A stretch of 64,000 nucleotides of DNA from Erythrobacter sp047872805 (lineage in GTDB: Bacteria > Pseudomonadota > Alphaproteobacteria > Sphingomonadales > Sphingomonadaceae): positions 112,467-176,466 of the forward strand of contig NZ_JBLQUK010000007.1 of NCBI RefSeq assembly GCF_047872805.1. The letters run 5' to 3'. The translations under genes were made by a program, and so were the position numbers. This document shows positions 1 through 7,739 of this stretch, piece by piece. Below the pieces are notes generated by a model. That model saw nothing but the letters and a program-made list of their open reading frames with translations. It searched no databases and was not told the DNA's origin. Each line of letters starts with the position of its first letter. The first letter of the stretch is position 1.

Positions 1-1
1 C

Positions 2-454
2 GCTGACCCGGACAAGCGGCGGGTGGGTGAATTGCTGGAAAAAAGCGAACCCGAAGATCTGCTCAAATTTGGTCTGATCCCCGAATTTGTCGGTCGTCTG
101 CCGGTGATCGCCACTCTGCATGATCTCGATGTCGATGCGCTGGTGACGATCCTGAACGAGCCAAAAAATGCGCTGGTCAAACAATATCGCAAGCTGTTCG
201 AGCTTGAGGATGTTGAACTGACTTTCACCGATGAGGCATTGCGAGCCATCGCCGAACGCGCGATTCTGCGCAAAACTGGCGCGCGCGGCCTGCGCTCGAT
301 CGTCGAAGGTCTGTTGCTCGATACGATGTTTGATCTGCCCGACCTCGAAGGGGTCAGCGAAATCGTGATCGATCAGGATGTGGTCGAAGGCCGCAAGGAA
401 CCGGTTAAGGTTATGGACGGCTCTAAGAACGCTAAGACAGAGGAGGCTGCCTGA
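2..454 (+). CDS. clpX: ClpX, ATP-dependent unfoldase subunit of ClpXP (3' part)
   Basis: Only the C-terminal ~150 residues are present; the frame is open to the left edge, so the gene starts outside the window. ClpX is the AAA+ unfoldase that feeds tagged proteins into the ClpP peptidase. The fragment covers the end of the large AAA+ domain and the small domain. Family landmarks are the LLKFGLIPEFVGRLPV segment and the sensor-2 segment KTGARGLRSIVE, whose arginine contacts nucleotide. The usual short acidic/lysine tail follows. The stop codon lies inside a perfect hairpin (443-469). Identification is secure from these near-invariant motifs; the N-terminal zinc-binding domain cannot be assessed. 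Confidence 0.97.
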   Translation, partial: ADPDKRRVGELLEKSEPEDLLKFGLIPEFVGRLPVIATLHDLDVDALVTILNEPKNALVKQYRKLFELEDVELTFTDEALRAIAERAILRKTGARGLRSIVEGLLLDTMFDLPDLEGVSEIVIDQDVVEGRKEPVKVMDGSKNAKTEEAA

Positions 455-469
455 TTTGCAGGCAGCCTC
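443..469 (+). terminator. Perfect hairpin at the end of clpX
   Basis: GAGGCTGCCTG (443-453) and CAGGCAGCCTC (459-469) form a perfect 11-bp stem with a 5-base loop, overlapping the clpX stop codon. There is no clear T run after it, so it may be a weak terminator or a 3'-end stabilising hairpin. It lies between convergent genes. Confidence 0.45.
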
Positions 470-479
470 ATTGCTGAAA

Positions 480-1007
480 TCAGATTGGCGTGGGTGTGCC
501 CGTTGGTGTCTTAGTGTCTACCCTGTCGACTTCAGACGGATCGCCTAAGCGGTCAAATTCGCACCCTGAGTAATAAATTTGGAAGCCATTGTTCGCGTTC
601 GAAACTGGGATCGGTGACGGAACGGTCGTCAGATCGGCCTGACAGGTAACTTCATCGTAGTATCGGATAGCCAGCTTTCCGTCAGGGCCCCTTCCATTGA
701 TTACCGGACCAGTAAACCAGCCAGGAGATGGGTTTGCCGGGCAGTATTGGCTTGCAAAATCGCGTGCAACATTTTGGGGTGAAGTGTTTGCAAAGTAATT
801 TGCATCTTTGCTCTGCTCAAAGTCAAAATATTCCTGGCCAACGGCCACCACTGCTTCGACGCTCTTACCCCCGCGATCAGGGCAGGGATAAGTTCGGGCA
901 GCAGTTTCCGATTTATCCGAATCCGATCCCGATTCAATTTCACCTTGATTGCAACCTACAAGTAAAATCGGCGCAAGAGCAGAAGTTGCCAGAAAAAATT
1001 TATTCAT
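480..1007 (-). CDS. Putative secreted lipoprotein of unknown function
   Basis: Encodes 175 residues. The N-terminus is a lipoprotein signal: a short basic start, a hydrophobic stretch and the lipobox LVGC with Cys19 as the lipidation site. After an acidic Ser/Asp-rich linker the mature part contains four further cysteines, enough for two disulfides, and a Thr/Pro-rich tail. I recognise no family. Base composition is visibly less GC-rich than the flanking genes, which may mean a lineage-specific or acquired gene. It is a single gene convergent with clpX, and an AT-rich stretch immediately upstream (1008-1070) could hold its promoter. Coding is supported by the lipobox and the full-length open frame; function is unknown. 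Confidence 0.6.
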   Translation of the reverse strand: MNKFFLATSALAPILLVGCNQGEIESGSDSDKSETAARTYPCPDRGGKSVEAVVAVGQEYFDFEQSKDANYFANTSPQNVARDFASQYCPANPSPGWFTGPVINGRGPDGKLAIRYYDEVTCQADLTTVPSPIPVSNANNGFQIYYSGCEFDRLGDPSEVDRVDTKTPTGTPTPI

Positions 1008-1065
1008 ATTGTCCCCCCATATTTTGTGACATTAACAAAAGAACGCTTTATTGCAAATGAGAAAT

Positions 1066-1105
1066 AGAAAACCCCGCCCGGCTCTGGAGGTTGAACCGGA
1101 CGGGG
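1066..1105 (-). terminator. Rho-independent terminator of the fasciclin gene
   Basis: On the minus strand CCCCGTCCGG (1105-1096) pairs with CCGGGCGGGG (1081-1072), with one bulge or mismatch, and is followed by TTTTC. It lies just after the stop of the fasciclin gene at 1173. Confidence 0.65.
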
Positions 1106-1172
1106 CCTGTGTTTAGCGCTGCCTCATTTGTTCGAGGGGAACGGCAAGGCGGCACTAGTTGGGGAAGGGTGT

Positions 1173-1784
1173 TTAGCCCGGCAGGAACACGCCATCGGTG
1201 ACGTGAATCACACCGTTGGATTGGAACACGTCAGCCTGTGTTACTGTCGCCATGCCGCCTGCGGCATCCATGACTGCAACCATGTCGCCCATCATGTGCG
1301 CGGTCAGCTTGCCACCGCTCAGCGTGGTCAGTTCAGCGGTGCCGCCGCCCGCTTCAATCATCGCAACCAGATCACTTGCCGAAACCCGGCCCGCGACCAC
1401 GTGATAGGTCAGAATTGAGGTGAGTGTTCCCTTGTTTTCCGGCTTTACCAGCGTTTCCACGGTGCCTGCGGGCAGCTTGGCGAAAGCGTCATTGGTGGGC
1501 GCGAATACGGTGAAGGGGCCTTCGCTCGAAAGCGCTTCGACCAGTCCAGCTGCCTGCACGGCGGCGACCAACGTGGTGTGATCGGCGGAATTGACGGCGT
1601 TTTCGACGATTGTCTTGGTCGGGAACATGGCTGCACCGCCAACCATGGGCACGTCGTGGCCGGAATGATCCATCCCGGCATGGCCATCAGCGGCGGCAGG
1701 CGCAGCGCCGATTGCGCCCAGCGCGGTGGTGGCGGCCAGAGCGGCAAATGCGGCGGTCTTGAATGTCTTTGTGGTCAGAGGCAT
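1173..1784 (-). CDS. Secreted fasciclin (FAS1) domain protein
   Basis: 203 residues with a Sec signal peptide (about residues 1-32, ending in an APAAADG-type cleavage region), a short His/Asp/Met-containing linker and one FAS1 domain from about residue 52 to the end. FAS1 landmarks are FTVFAPTNDAFAKLP, the H-box TYHVV and the closing GVIHVTDGVFLP. The start at 1784 is chosen because AGGAGA lies just upstream; the frame extends further but without signal. FAS1 proteins act in the envelope or outside it in adhesion and matrix roles. The gene follows the RskA-like anti-sigma and SigK-like sigma genes on the same strand. Mycobacterial SigK/RskA controls FAS1 proteins (MPT70/MPT83), so this is probably a regulon target. 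Confidence 0.93.
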   Translation of the reverse strand: MPLTTKTFKTAAFAALAATTALGAIGAAPAAADGHAGMDHSGHDVPMVGGAAMFPTKTIVENAVNSADHTTLVAAVQAAGLVEALSSEGPFTVFAPTNDAFAKLPAGTVETLVKPENKGTLTSILTYHVVAGRVSASDLVAMIEAGGGTAELTTLSGGKLTAHMMGDMVAVMDAAGGMATVTQADVFQSNGVIHVTDGVFLPG

Positions 1785-1828
1785 CGGTATCTCCTGTGTT
1801 TGCGCGACCATGTGGTCAGGCAAGGGAG

Positions 1829-1856
1829 CTACGCAGCGGCCCGCGTCAGGGATGAT
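1829..1856 (-). promoter_or_regulatory. Candidate ECF-type promoter before the fasciclin gene
   Basis: On the minus strand ATCATCC (1856-1850) and CGTA (1833-1830) are separated by 16 bases, a layout compatible with an extracytoplasmic-function sigma promoter. It is about 45 bases before the fasciclin start. This is pattern-matching only; I did not find a second convincing copy upstream of mtgA. Confidence 0.2.
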
Positions 1857-1961
1857 CCCGCGCCGCGAAAGAGCGGCAAATTGGCTCAGCTTTCGGCCAA
1901 GCGTATCACCCGTGCGATGAAGCGTTGCACCTTTGCCGCGGGCTGAGCCAGCGCAGGTCGA

Positions 1962-2732
1962 TCAGACCTGCGAAAACGCGCCTTGGGCAACCACCGGACC
2001 GGCAGATTTGTCCGCAGGCTTGCCGCCAATCGGTTCGCGGGTCAGCACCACAGCTGCACCATTTTCAAGATTGCGAGTGATCTCTGCCGGCAGGATGGTG
2101 CTGCGCACCTCGCCCGGCGCAACCACGCCCAGCGATTGCGGCGCGCCGCCGCCGGGCGGCACCAGCCACAATTCGTGATCGTGAACACCGTCCGCGCTCA
2201 GGCCAATCGCGGCAACCAGCATCCGCTCGCTTTCAGGAATATAGGTCACGTCGAGCCGCAGGCCGCTATCGCCAATCGGCATCTGCGCGACCAGCGGCTC
2301 AGCGGCTGCCAGCAGCGGAGTATCCTCGCCCGGCCCCGGCGCAATTGTCGCAGGAGGCAGGGCGAGCAGCGCAATCGCCAGCGCGGCAGCGGCAGAGGTG
2401 ATCCCGGTTGCCCATTGCCAGCGCCGTAGCCGGGTTTCGAGCGCGACGACATTTGCCGCCGGGGCAGCGGTCTGGACCTGCTGCGCTGCAATCCGCGCTG
2501 CGATTTCGTCCCACACATGCGCGCCGGGCTGCGCTCCAGCGATTTCATCGGTCCACGGCGCAAACCAATTGTCCCACCACGCCTTGCGCGCGGCAAAGGC
2601 GTTATCGCTCGCCGCTTTCCCGCGTGCGGCGAGCAATTCCTCACCTTCGAGCAGACCCAACGCCAATTCGGCGGCGATCATCGGGTCGTCGCGTTCGCTT
2701 TTGGGGAAATTCGTGCCGGTTTCCTCGCTCAT
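1962..2732 (-). CDS. Anti-sigma factor, RskA family
   Basis: 256 residues. The N-terminal cytoplasmic part (about 1-105) has the anti-sigma layout: an LALGLLEGEE segment near residue 25 and a WDEI segment near 74. One transmembrane helix follows around 106-127, then a periplasmic C-terminal domain typical of RskA (HDHELWLVPPGG, PQSLGVV). In this family the protein holds its ECF sigma at the membrane and releases it after regulated proteolysis. Its start overlaps the sigma stop by 4 bases (ATGA), so the pair is translationally coupled. A small hairpin (1952-1972) spans the stop codon, before the fasciclin gene. The inducing signal cannot be read from sequence. Confidence 0.9.
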   Translation of the reverse strand: MSEETGTNFPKSERDDPMIAAELALGLLEGEELLAARGKAASDNAFAARKAWWDNWFAPWTDEIAGAQPGAHVWDEIAARIAAQQVQTAAPAANVVALETRLRRWQWATGITSAAAALAIALLALPPATIAPGPGEDTPLLAAAEPLVAQMPIGDSGLRLDVTYIPESERMLVAAIGLSADGVHDHELWLVPPGGGAPQSLGVVAPGEVRSTILPAEITRNLENGAAVVLTREPIGGKPADKSAGPVVAQGAFSQV

Positions 2733-3316
2733 GACGCCTCACTCGCTTCAAGGCAGGTGCGCAATTTCTGCAAGCCTCTGCGGATCCAGCTCTTCATCGT
2801 GCCCAGCGGCACATCGGCGCGTTCGGCCAGTTCGGCATAGGTGTAGCCTTCGAAGAAAGCGCCGCGAATATGGGTCTGCGTGTTGGGGTCCAGCCCGGCG
2901 ATGCAAATGTGGATCTGCGCATTGCGCTCCGCATCGACGAGCAGTGCATCGGCGAGCGGGGTCTGGTCGGGCAGCGGCAGGGCTTCCTCCACCGGCACCG
3001 ATCCGCCGCGCACCTTGCCCGTGCGCAGCCGGTCCACCGCGCGGTTGCGCGCAAAGGTCGCCAGCCACGAAATAGGGCTGGCCCTCGCGGGGTCGTATCG
3101 GTCGGCGCGCTGCCACAGATTGACATATACGTCTTGCAAGGCGTCCTCGGCTTCCTTTCGGTCTCCCAAGATACGAAAGCATATTCCAAACAGTTTCACC
3201 CGCGTCGCCGCGTAGATTTCCTCCAGCGCGGTGCTGTCGCCGTCAGCCAGTCGCGCCATTGCGGCGCGCAGCCGCTCCCGCACGGCGGTCTGTGGATCCT
3301 GCGCGCCGTCCGCCAT
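2729..3316 (-). CDS. ECF RNA polymerase sigma factor, SigK-like
   Basis: 195 residues from the ATG at 3316. Region 2 spans about residues 30-100 (FRILGDRKEAEDALQDVYV, then FARNRAVDRLR). Region 4 spans about 135-190 (AFFEGYTYAELAERADVP, then GTMKSWIRRGLQKLR). This is the usual length and layout of ECF sigma factors that pair with RskA anti-sigmas. The ATG shares one base with the TGA of the upstream CDF transporter (TGATG), a coupling arrangement; upstream TTG codons are less likely starts. It probably drives its own operon and the fasciclin gene (inferred from mycobacterial SigK). Confidence 0.93.
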   Translation of the reverse strand: MADGAQDPQTAVRERLRAAMARLADGDSTALEEIYAATRVKLFGICFRILGDRKEAEDALQDVYVNLWQRADRYDPARASPISWLATFARNRAVDRLRTGKVRGGSVPVEEALPLPDQTPLADALLVDAERNAQIHICIAGLDPNTQTHIRGAFFEGYTYAELAERADVPLGTMKSWIRRGLQKLRTCLEASEAS

Positions 3317-4287
3317 CAACAACCGGCCTTGCAGGGATCGGTCCCGCGTTCAATCTGAATGGTGGCATGGCCAATGCCAAAGCGCGCCAGCAGCCCATCG
3401 GCAAGATCGCGCAGAAACGCATCAGTATCAGGTGCTCCGGGCATCTCCAGATGCGCGGTGAGTGCGGTTTCGGTCGTCGACATTGGCCAGATATGCAGAT
3501 CATGCACCGCGTTTACCCCTTTGAGCGATGCCAGATGCGCGCGCACTTCGGCCACGTCAATGCTTGCAGGAACTGCAAGTAAGCCCATCTTCAGGCTGTC
3601 CTTCGCCAGACCCCAGGTTGCCCAGGCGATCATCGCCGCAATCGCAAAGCTGACCAGCGGATCAATCCACCAGAAACCGGTGAACATTATCGCCAGCCCG
3701 GCCACCACCACGCCTGCCGACACGGCGGCATCGGCAGCCATGTGGAGGTATGCGCCGCGAATGTTGAGATCCTCCTGCCCGCGCATGAACAGCATCGCGG
3801 TGCCGGCATTAATAGCGATCCCGACCCCTGCGACGATGGCGATAATCATGCCCTGCGGCTCGCTGGGTTCAAACAATCGGTGCGCGGTTTCAAACAGGAT
3901 CGCCCCGATGGCGACCGCCAGCAGCAGCGCATTGGCAAGCGCGGCGAGGATGGTCGAGCTCTTGAAGCCATAGGTATAGCGTTCGCTCGGTGCGCGCCTT
4001 GCCGCGACGCTCGCGCCCCAAGCCAGAATCAAGGCGAGCACATCGGACAGATTGTGGCCCGCATCGGCCACCAGCGCCATTGAGCCATAGAGCAGCCCGA
4101 ACACCGCCTCGACCACGACAAAGGCAATGTTGAGCCCGATCCCGATCAGGAACGCATTGCCGAAATCAACCGGCGCATGGTGGTGCCCGTGACGATCATG
4201 CAGGCCGTGGCAATCGGTTGGAGCCGCAGCATGCGCACGATGCGCATGATGCCCAGAATGCCCGAAATGATCGTGCCCGATGCCCAT
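3316..4287 (-). CDS. Cation diffusion facilitator family metal exporter with His-rich N-terminus
   Basis: About 323 residues from the ATG at 4287; a GTG at 4323 would add 12 residues and overlap mtgA. CDF proteins are inner-membrane metal/proton antiporters that export Zn, Co, Cd, Ni or Fe. The first ~50 residues are extremely His-rich (for example HDRHGHHH), a likely metal buffer. Six transmembrane helices follow, with HNLSD in TM2 (ADAGHNLSD) and HMAAD in TM5 providing the His/Asp metal site. The C-terminal cytoplasmic domain contains VHDLHIWPM and TAHLEM. The protein ends in a Cys-containing tail (DPCKAGC). It overlaps the start of the sigma gene by one base, so metal export and envelope sigma are probably co-expressed. 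The substrate is not assigned. Confidence 0.93.
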   Translation of the reverse strand: MGIGHDHFGHSGHHAHRAHAAAPTDCHGLHDRHGHHHAPVDFGNAFLIGIGLNIAFVVVEAVFGLLYGSMALVADAGHNLSDVLALILAWGASVAARRAPSERYTYGFKSSTILAALANALLLAVAIGAILFETAHRLFEPSEPQGMIIAIVAGVGIAINAGTAMLFMRGQEDLNIRGAYLHMAADAAVSAGVVVAGLAIMFTGFWWIDPLVSFAIAAMIAWATWGLAKDSLKMGLLAVPASIDVAEVRAHLASLKGVNAVHDLHIWPMSTTETALTAHLEMPGAPDTDAFLRDLADGLLARFGIGHATIQIERGTDPCKAGC

Positions 4288-4291
4288 TGCC

Positions 4292-4990
4292 CTATTCGTA
4301 GACGCAGGAATCGAGTCCGTCACGCTTCACAATGCCGATCCGGCGTTCGATGCTGTTGCCATGCCGCGCCAGCCAGCCGCCGGGATTGATCACCGCACGC
4401 CTTTTCGGCTGCGGCAGAGCGGCGGCCATGCGGCTGGCTTCATCGGCGGAAAGCTGCGCAGCGGAATGGCCGAAATAGCGCTGGGCCCCGGCCTCTGCAC
4501 CGTATGTGCCAATCCCGGTTTCGGCGACGTTGAGATAGACTTCAATGATCCGGCGTTTGCCCCACACCGCTTCGATCCAGAAGGTGAACCACGCCTCCAG
4601 CCCTTTGCGGAAATAGCCGCCGCCCTGCCACAGAAACACGTTCTTGGCGGTTTGCTGGCTGATCGTGGAACCGCCCCTGATGCGCCCGCCATCTGCGTTC
4701 TCGCGCGCAGCCTGTTCGATCGCTTCGGTGTCAAAGCCCCAATGGGTGCAGAATTTGGAATCCTCCGCCGCGATCACCGCCGCGACCAGATTGGGGTCGA
4801 TATTGCTGAGGCTTTCCCAATCCTTGGTGATGCCGTTTTCGTCCATCACCATGGTCGCGGTGACAGGCACCGGCACCCATTTGAACACCAGCACCAGCAA
4901 CAGGCTCAGCCCGATGAACCACAGAATTGCTTTGGCAAGGATGCGAGCGATCCGCAGGGGAAGCGAACGCAGGGAAAGCGAGCGGGCCAT
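4292..4990 (-). CDS. mtgA: Monofunctional peptidoglycan glycosyltransferase
   Basis: 232 residues. One N-terminal membrane anchor (about 14-37) precedes a GT51 domain that polymerises lipid II into glycan strands without a transpeptidase domain. Family motifs are AAEDSKFCTHWGF with the catalytic Glu near 76, RGGSTISQQTAKN, KRRIIEVYLN and the GIGTYGAEAGAQRYF segment. Length fits MtgA. It lies 4 bases before the CDF gene on the same strand and may head the CDF/sigma/anti-sigma/fasciclin chain. Confidence 0.96.
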   Translation of the reverse strand: MARSLSLRSLPLRIARILAKAILWFIGLSLLLVLVFKWVPVPVTATMVMDENGITKDWESLSNIDPNLVAAVIAAEDSKFCTHWGFDTEAIEQAARENADGGRIRGGSTISQQTAKNVFLWQGGGYFRKGLEAWFTFWIEAVWGKRRIIEVYLNVAETGIGTYGAEAGAQRYFGHSAAQLSADEASRMAAALPQPKRRAVINPGGWLARHGNSIERRIGIVKRDGLDSCVYE

Positions 4991-5084
4991 AGACGCGATC
5001 TAGTCGCGCAAATGCCCGCTCGCAATGCTGTTGTGATGTGCGTTGGTCCAGGCAGCAGCCTTATGGCCCGCCCGGATCAGCGGC

Positions 5085-5987
5085 TTACGCCATACCCGGC
5101 AGCAGCCGGTCGCCGGCGATCCGCTGCATTGCTTTTTGCAGCTTTTCAAAGGCGCGCACTTCGATCTGGCGGATGCGTTCGCGGCTGACGTCGTAAACCT
5201 GGCTGAGTTCTTCCAGCGTCTGCGGTTTGTCGGTCAGGCGGCGTTCGGTCAGGATGTGCTGTTCGCGTTCGTTCAATGAACCCATCGCCTCGATCAGCAT
5301 TTCGTGGCGCACGTCGGCCTCTTCGGCCTCGGCAACCATTTCATCCTGCAAGGGGCGATCATCGGTCAGCCAATCCTGCCATTCGCCTGCGCCTTCTTCA
5401 CCGCCGCGCATGGGTGAGTTGAGCGAGCCATCGCCGCCCATCATCATCCGGCGGTTCATGTTGATGACTTCCTGTTCGGGCACGCCCAGATCGGTGGCGA
5501 TCTTGGTCACGTCATCGGGGTGCAGATCGGAATCTTCATAGGCTTCCAGCTGCTTTTTCATCCGGCGCAGGTTGAAAAACAGCTTCTTCTGCGCCGCAGT
5601 GGTGCCCATTTTGACGAGGCTCCACGACCGCAGGATATATTCCTGAATGCTAGCCTTGATCCACCACATGGCATAGGTGGCGAGGCGGAACCCGCGATCG
5701 GGCTCGAATTTCTTGACGCCCTGCATCAGGCCGACATTGCCTTCGGAAATGAGGTCAGAGACGGGCAGACCATAGCCGCGATACCCCATCGCAATCTTGG
5801 CGACGAGCCGCAGATGGCTGGATACCAACTGCGATGCGGCTTCGGGGTCTTCGTGTTCGGCGTAACGTTTGGCGAGCATATATTCCTGCTCAGCGGTCAA
5901 CACCGGATATTTCTTGATCTCCGACAAATAGCGGTTGAGGCTCTGCTCTCCGCTGAGTGCGGGCACGGATCTTGTCGATTTGCTCAC
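5085..5987 (-). CDS. rpoH: Heat-shock sigma factor sigma-32
   Basis: 300 residues from a GTG start. Region 2 (about 50-120) contains the near-invariant DLISEGNVGLMQGVKKFEP and LATYAMWWIKASIQEYI. The RpoH box QKKLFFNLRR follows near residue 135, and region 4 ends the protein (VSRERIRQIEVRAFEKL). These separate it from RpoD. It directs transcription of chaperone and protease genes, plausibly including clpB at 55.3 kb here. The 130 bases upstream include an AT-rich stretch with the perfect palindrome CAATGCATTG (6072-6081), possibly part of its control region. rluD lies upstream on the same strand. Confidence 0.98.
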   Translation of the reverse strand: MSKSTRSVPALSGEQSLNRYLSEIKKYPVLTAEQEYMLAKRYAEHEDPEAASQLVSSHLRLVAKIAMGYRGYGLPVSDLISEGNVGLMQGVKKFEPDRGFRLATYAMWWIKASIQEYILRSWSLVKMGTTAAQKKLFFNLRRMKKQLEAYEDSDLHPDDVTKIATDLGVPEQEVINMNRRMMMGGDGSLNSPMRGGEEGAGEWQDWLTDDRPLQDEMVAEAEEADVRHEMLIEAMGSLNEREQHILTERRLTDKPQTLEELSQVYDVSRERIRQIEVRAFEKLQKAMQRIAGDRLLPGMA

Positions 5988-6120
5988 TGTGTTCCATACC
6001 TTTCATTCGTCGACCGCGCTTGCCGGACCCCTGATGGGCATCCGGGCGTTCGGGCCACTGGGTTGCATATACAATGCATTGCATCCTTATACGATAGGTT
6101 TGCGCAATTTGTTGCGCGCT

Positions 6121-7086
6121 TCATCGAATAAAACGCCCAAGTTCGTCGATCAGTTCCTGCATGTCGCCGGGTAAATCTGCGGTAAATTGCAGCCTATGGC
6201 CGGTAACCGGGTGTTCAAAACCCAATTCGGCGGCGTGGAGCGCCTGACGGGCAAATTGCAGCCGGGACAATAAGGCTTTGAGCGGGCTGGGCGTTTTTCC
6301 GTAGAGTTGATCCCCTAATAATGCATGGCCAATTGACGCGCAGTGAACGCGCACCTGATGGGTGCGCCCGGTTTCCAGTCGGCATTCGATCAGCGCGCTC
6401 GATTCGAACCGGTCCAGAACGGTATAATGGGTGATCGCGTGTTTCCCACGTGAGGAATTCTTGTCGAGCACCGCCATTTTCTTTCGATTGGCGTCGGACC
6501 GGCCCAGCTTTGCCTCGATCCTGCCCGACGCAGGCGAGGGCTGACCGCTGCATACGGCAAGATAGCGGCGGTGGACGCTATGCGCTGCAAATTGCGCCGC
6601 CAGCCCTTCATGGGCGGCGGCGGATTTGGCGACGACCAGCAGACCCGATGTATCCTTGTCGATGCGGTGGACGATGCCGGGGCGCGCGACCCCGCCGATG
6701 CCGCTTAACGTTCCCCCGCCGTTCTTGGCGCAGTGATGCAGCAGTGCATTGACCAGCGTCCCGTCGGGATTGCCCGCCGCCGGGTGGACAACCATTCCGG
6801 CAGGCTTGTCGACCACAATCAGATGTTCGTCCTCATAGACAACCACCAGCGGAATGTCCTGCGGCTGCGCCTCGGCCTCGGCGGCGGCCGGCACATTGAT
6901 GCGAAATTGCGCGCCCGCCCGCGCCTTGGCCGAAGGAGACAGCGCGGGCTGCCCGTCGATTTGGACATGCCCTTGCGCGATTAAGGCCTGCACCCGCGCC
7001 CGCGACAGTTCGGTCGCATCGGCCAGCGCCTTGTCGAGGCGCGCGGGGGCGGCGATGGTGCCATGGATAGTGTGTTGGTTGCTCAC
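6121..7086 (-). CDS. rluD: 23S rRNA pseudouridine synthase, RluA/RluD family
   Basis: 321 residues, GTG start with AAAGGA upstream. An S4 RNA-binding domain (about 15-75) is followed by the catalytic domain with GIVHRIDKDTSGLLV, whose Asp is the catalytic residue, and the TGRTHQVRVH signature. The family isomerises uridines in rRNA or tRNA. The length and S4-plus-catalytic layout match RluD, which modifies helix 69 of 23S rRNA; exact target sites are inferred. A second, more divergent family member lies at 38.1-39.3 kb. Confidence 0.94.
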   Translation of the reverse strand: MSNQHTIHGTIAAPARLDKALADATELSRARVQALIAQGHVQIDGQPALSPSAKARAGAQFRINVPAAAEAEAQPQDIPLVVVYEDEHLIVVDKPAGMVVHPAAGNPDGTLVNALLHHCAKNGGGTLSGIGGVARPGIVHRIDKDTSGLLVVAKSAAAHEGLAAQFAAHSVHRRYLAVCSGQPSPASGRIEAKLGRSDANRKKMAVLDKNSSRGKHAITHYTVLDRFESSALIECRLETGRTHQVRVHCASIGHALLGDQLYGKTPSPLKALLSRLQFARQALHAAELGFEHPVTGHRLQFTADLPGDMQELIDELGRFIR

Positions 7087-7149
7087 TGCATTCCTTTATC
7101 CTCCAGCCGTGAGCTTGTCGAAGGGCTGCACTTGACTTAGCGAGAAGCG

Positions 7150-7602
7150 ATGCCTTTCCGGACTAACAAACTGCACGTCAACGCGGGGCGAAATTGCCCA
7201 AGGCAAGCGGAAATTCAGGTGCTGCATGATGTGGACAAAGCAATGCGCGCCGCTGCGGTTTCTGCCTTTCCGCGTGAGGCTTGTGGCATCCTTCTGGGGG
7301 AAGGCGAGCGGATTACCCAGGCGCTGGAAACCCGCAACGTTCACCTTTCGCCCGAAACCCATTTCGAGATTGATCCGCAGGCGCTGATCGATGCGCACCG
7401 GGCTGAACGTGAGGGCGGGCCGAAGCTTATGGGCTATTTCCATTCGCATCCGAGCGGTGAACCGGTCCCTTCGGCAACCGACCGGGCAATGGCGGCGGGC
7501 GACGGGAAAGTTTGGGCGATCATCGCAGGGGACAATGTGAGGCTATGGTGCGATGACACCAAGGGCTTTCGTGCCCTTTCCTACATTGTCGTTGAGGATT
7601 AG
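7150..7602 (+). CDS. JAMM/MPN+ metalloprotease domain protein
   Basis: 150 residues, essentially one Mov34/MPN/JAB domain. All JAMM metal-site residues are present: Glu43 in REACGILLG, then H98-S-H100-P and D111 in HSHPSGEPVPSATD. Bacterial relatives remove or process C-terminal extensions of small sulfur-carrier or ubiquitin-like proteins, or act as deamidase-like enzymes; the substrate here is unknown and no ubiquitin-like partner is nearby. The ATG at 7150 gives a longer-than-usual N-terminus, and the domain could start near 7213-7219 (ATT/GTG). It is divergent from rluD and 137 bases ahead of chpT. Confidence 0.85.
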   Translation: MPFRTNKLHVNAGRNCPRQAEIQVLHDVDKAMRAAAVSAFPREACGILLGEGERITQALETRNVHLSPETHFEIDPQALIDAHRAEREGGPKLMGYFHSHPSGEPVPSATDRAMAAGDGKVWAIIAGDNVRLWCDDTKGFRALSYIVVED

Positions 7603-7739
7603 AACGCGAGGGATGAAAACCGAAATTCACTGCGTCCCCGACTATTCGAAGGCATTCATCGACCCAAAGTGGATAGATGTATTTTTTGCCCCTAGGACTG
7701 TGTTCCATGTGTTCCATCCTGTAGGAAACCGGACCTGAA

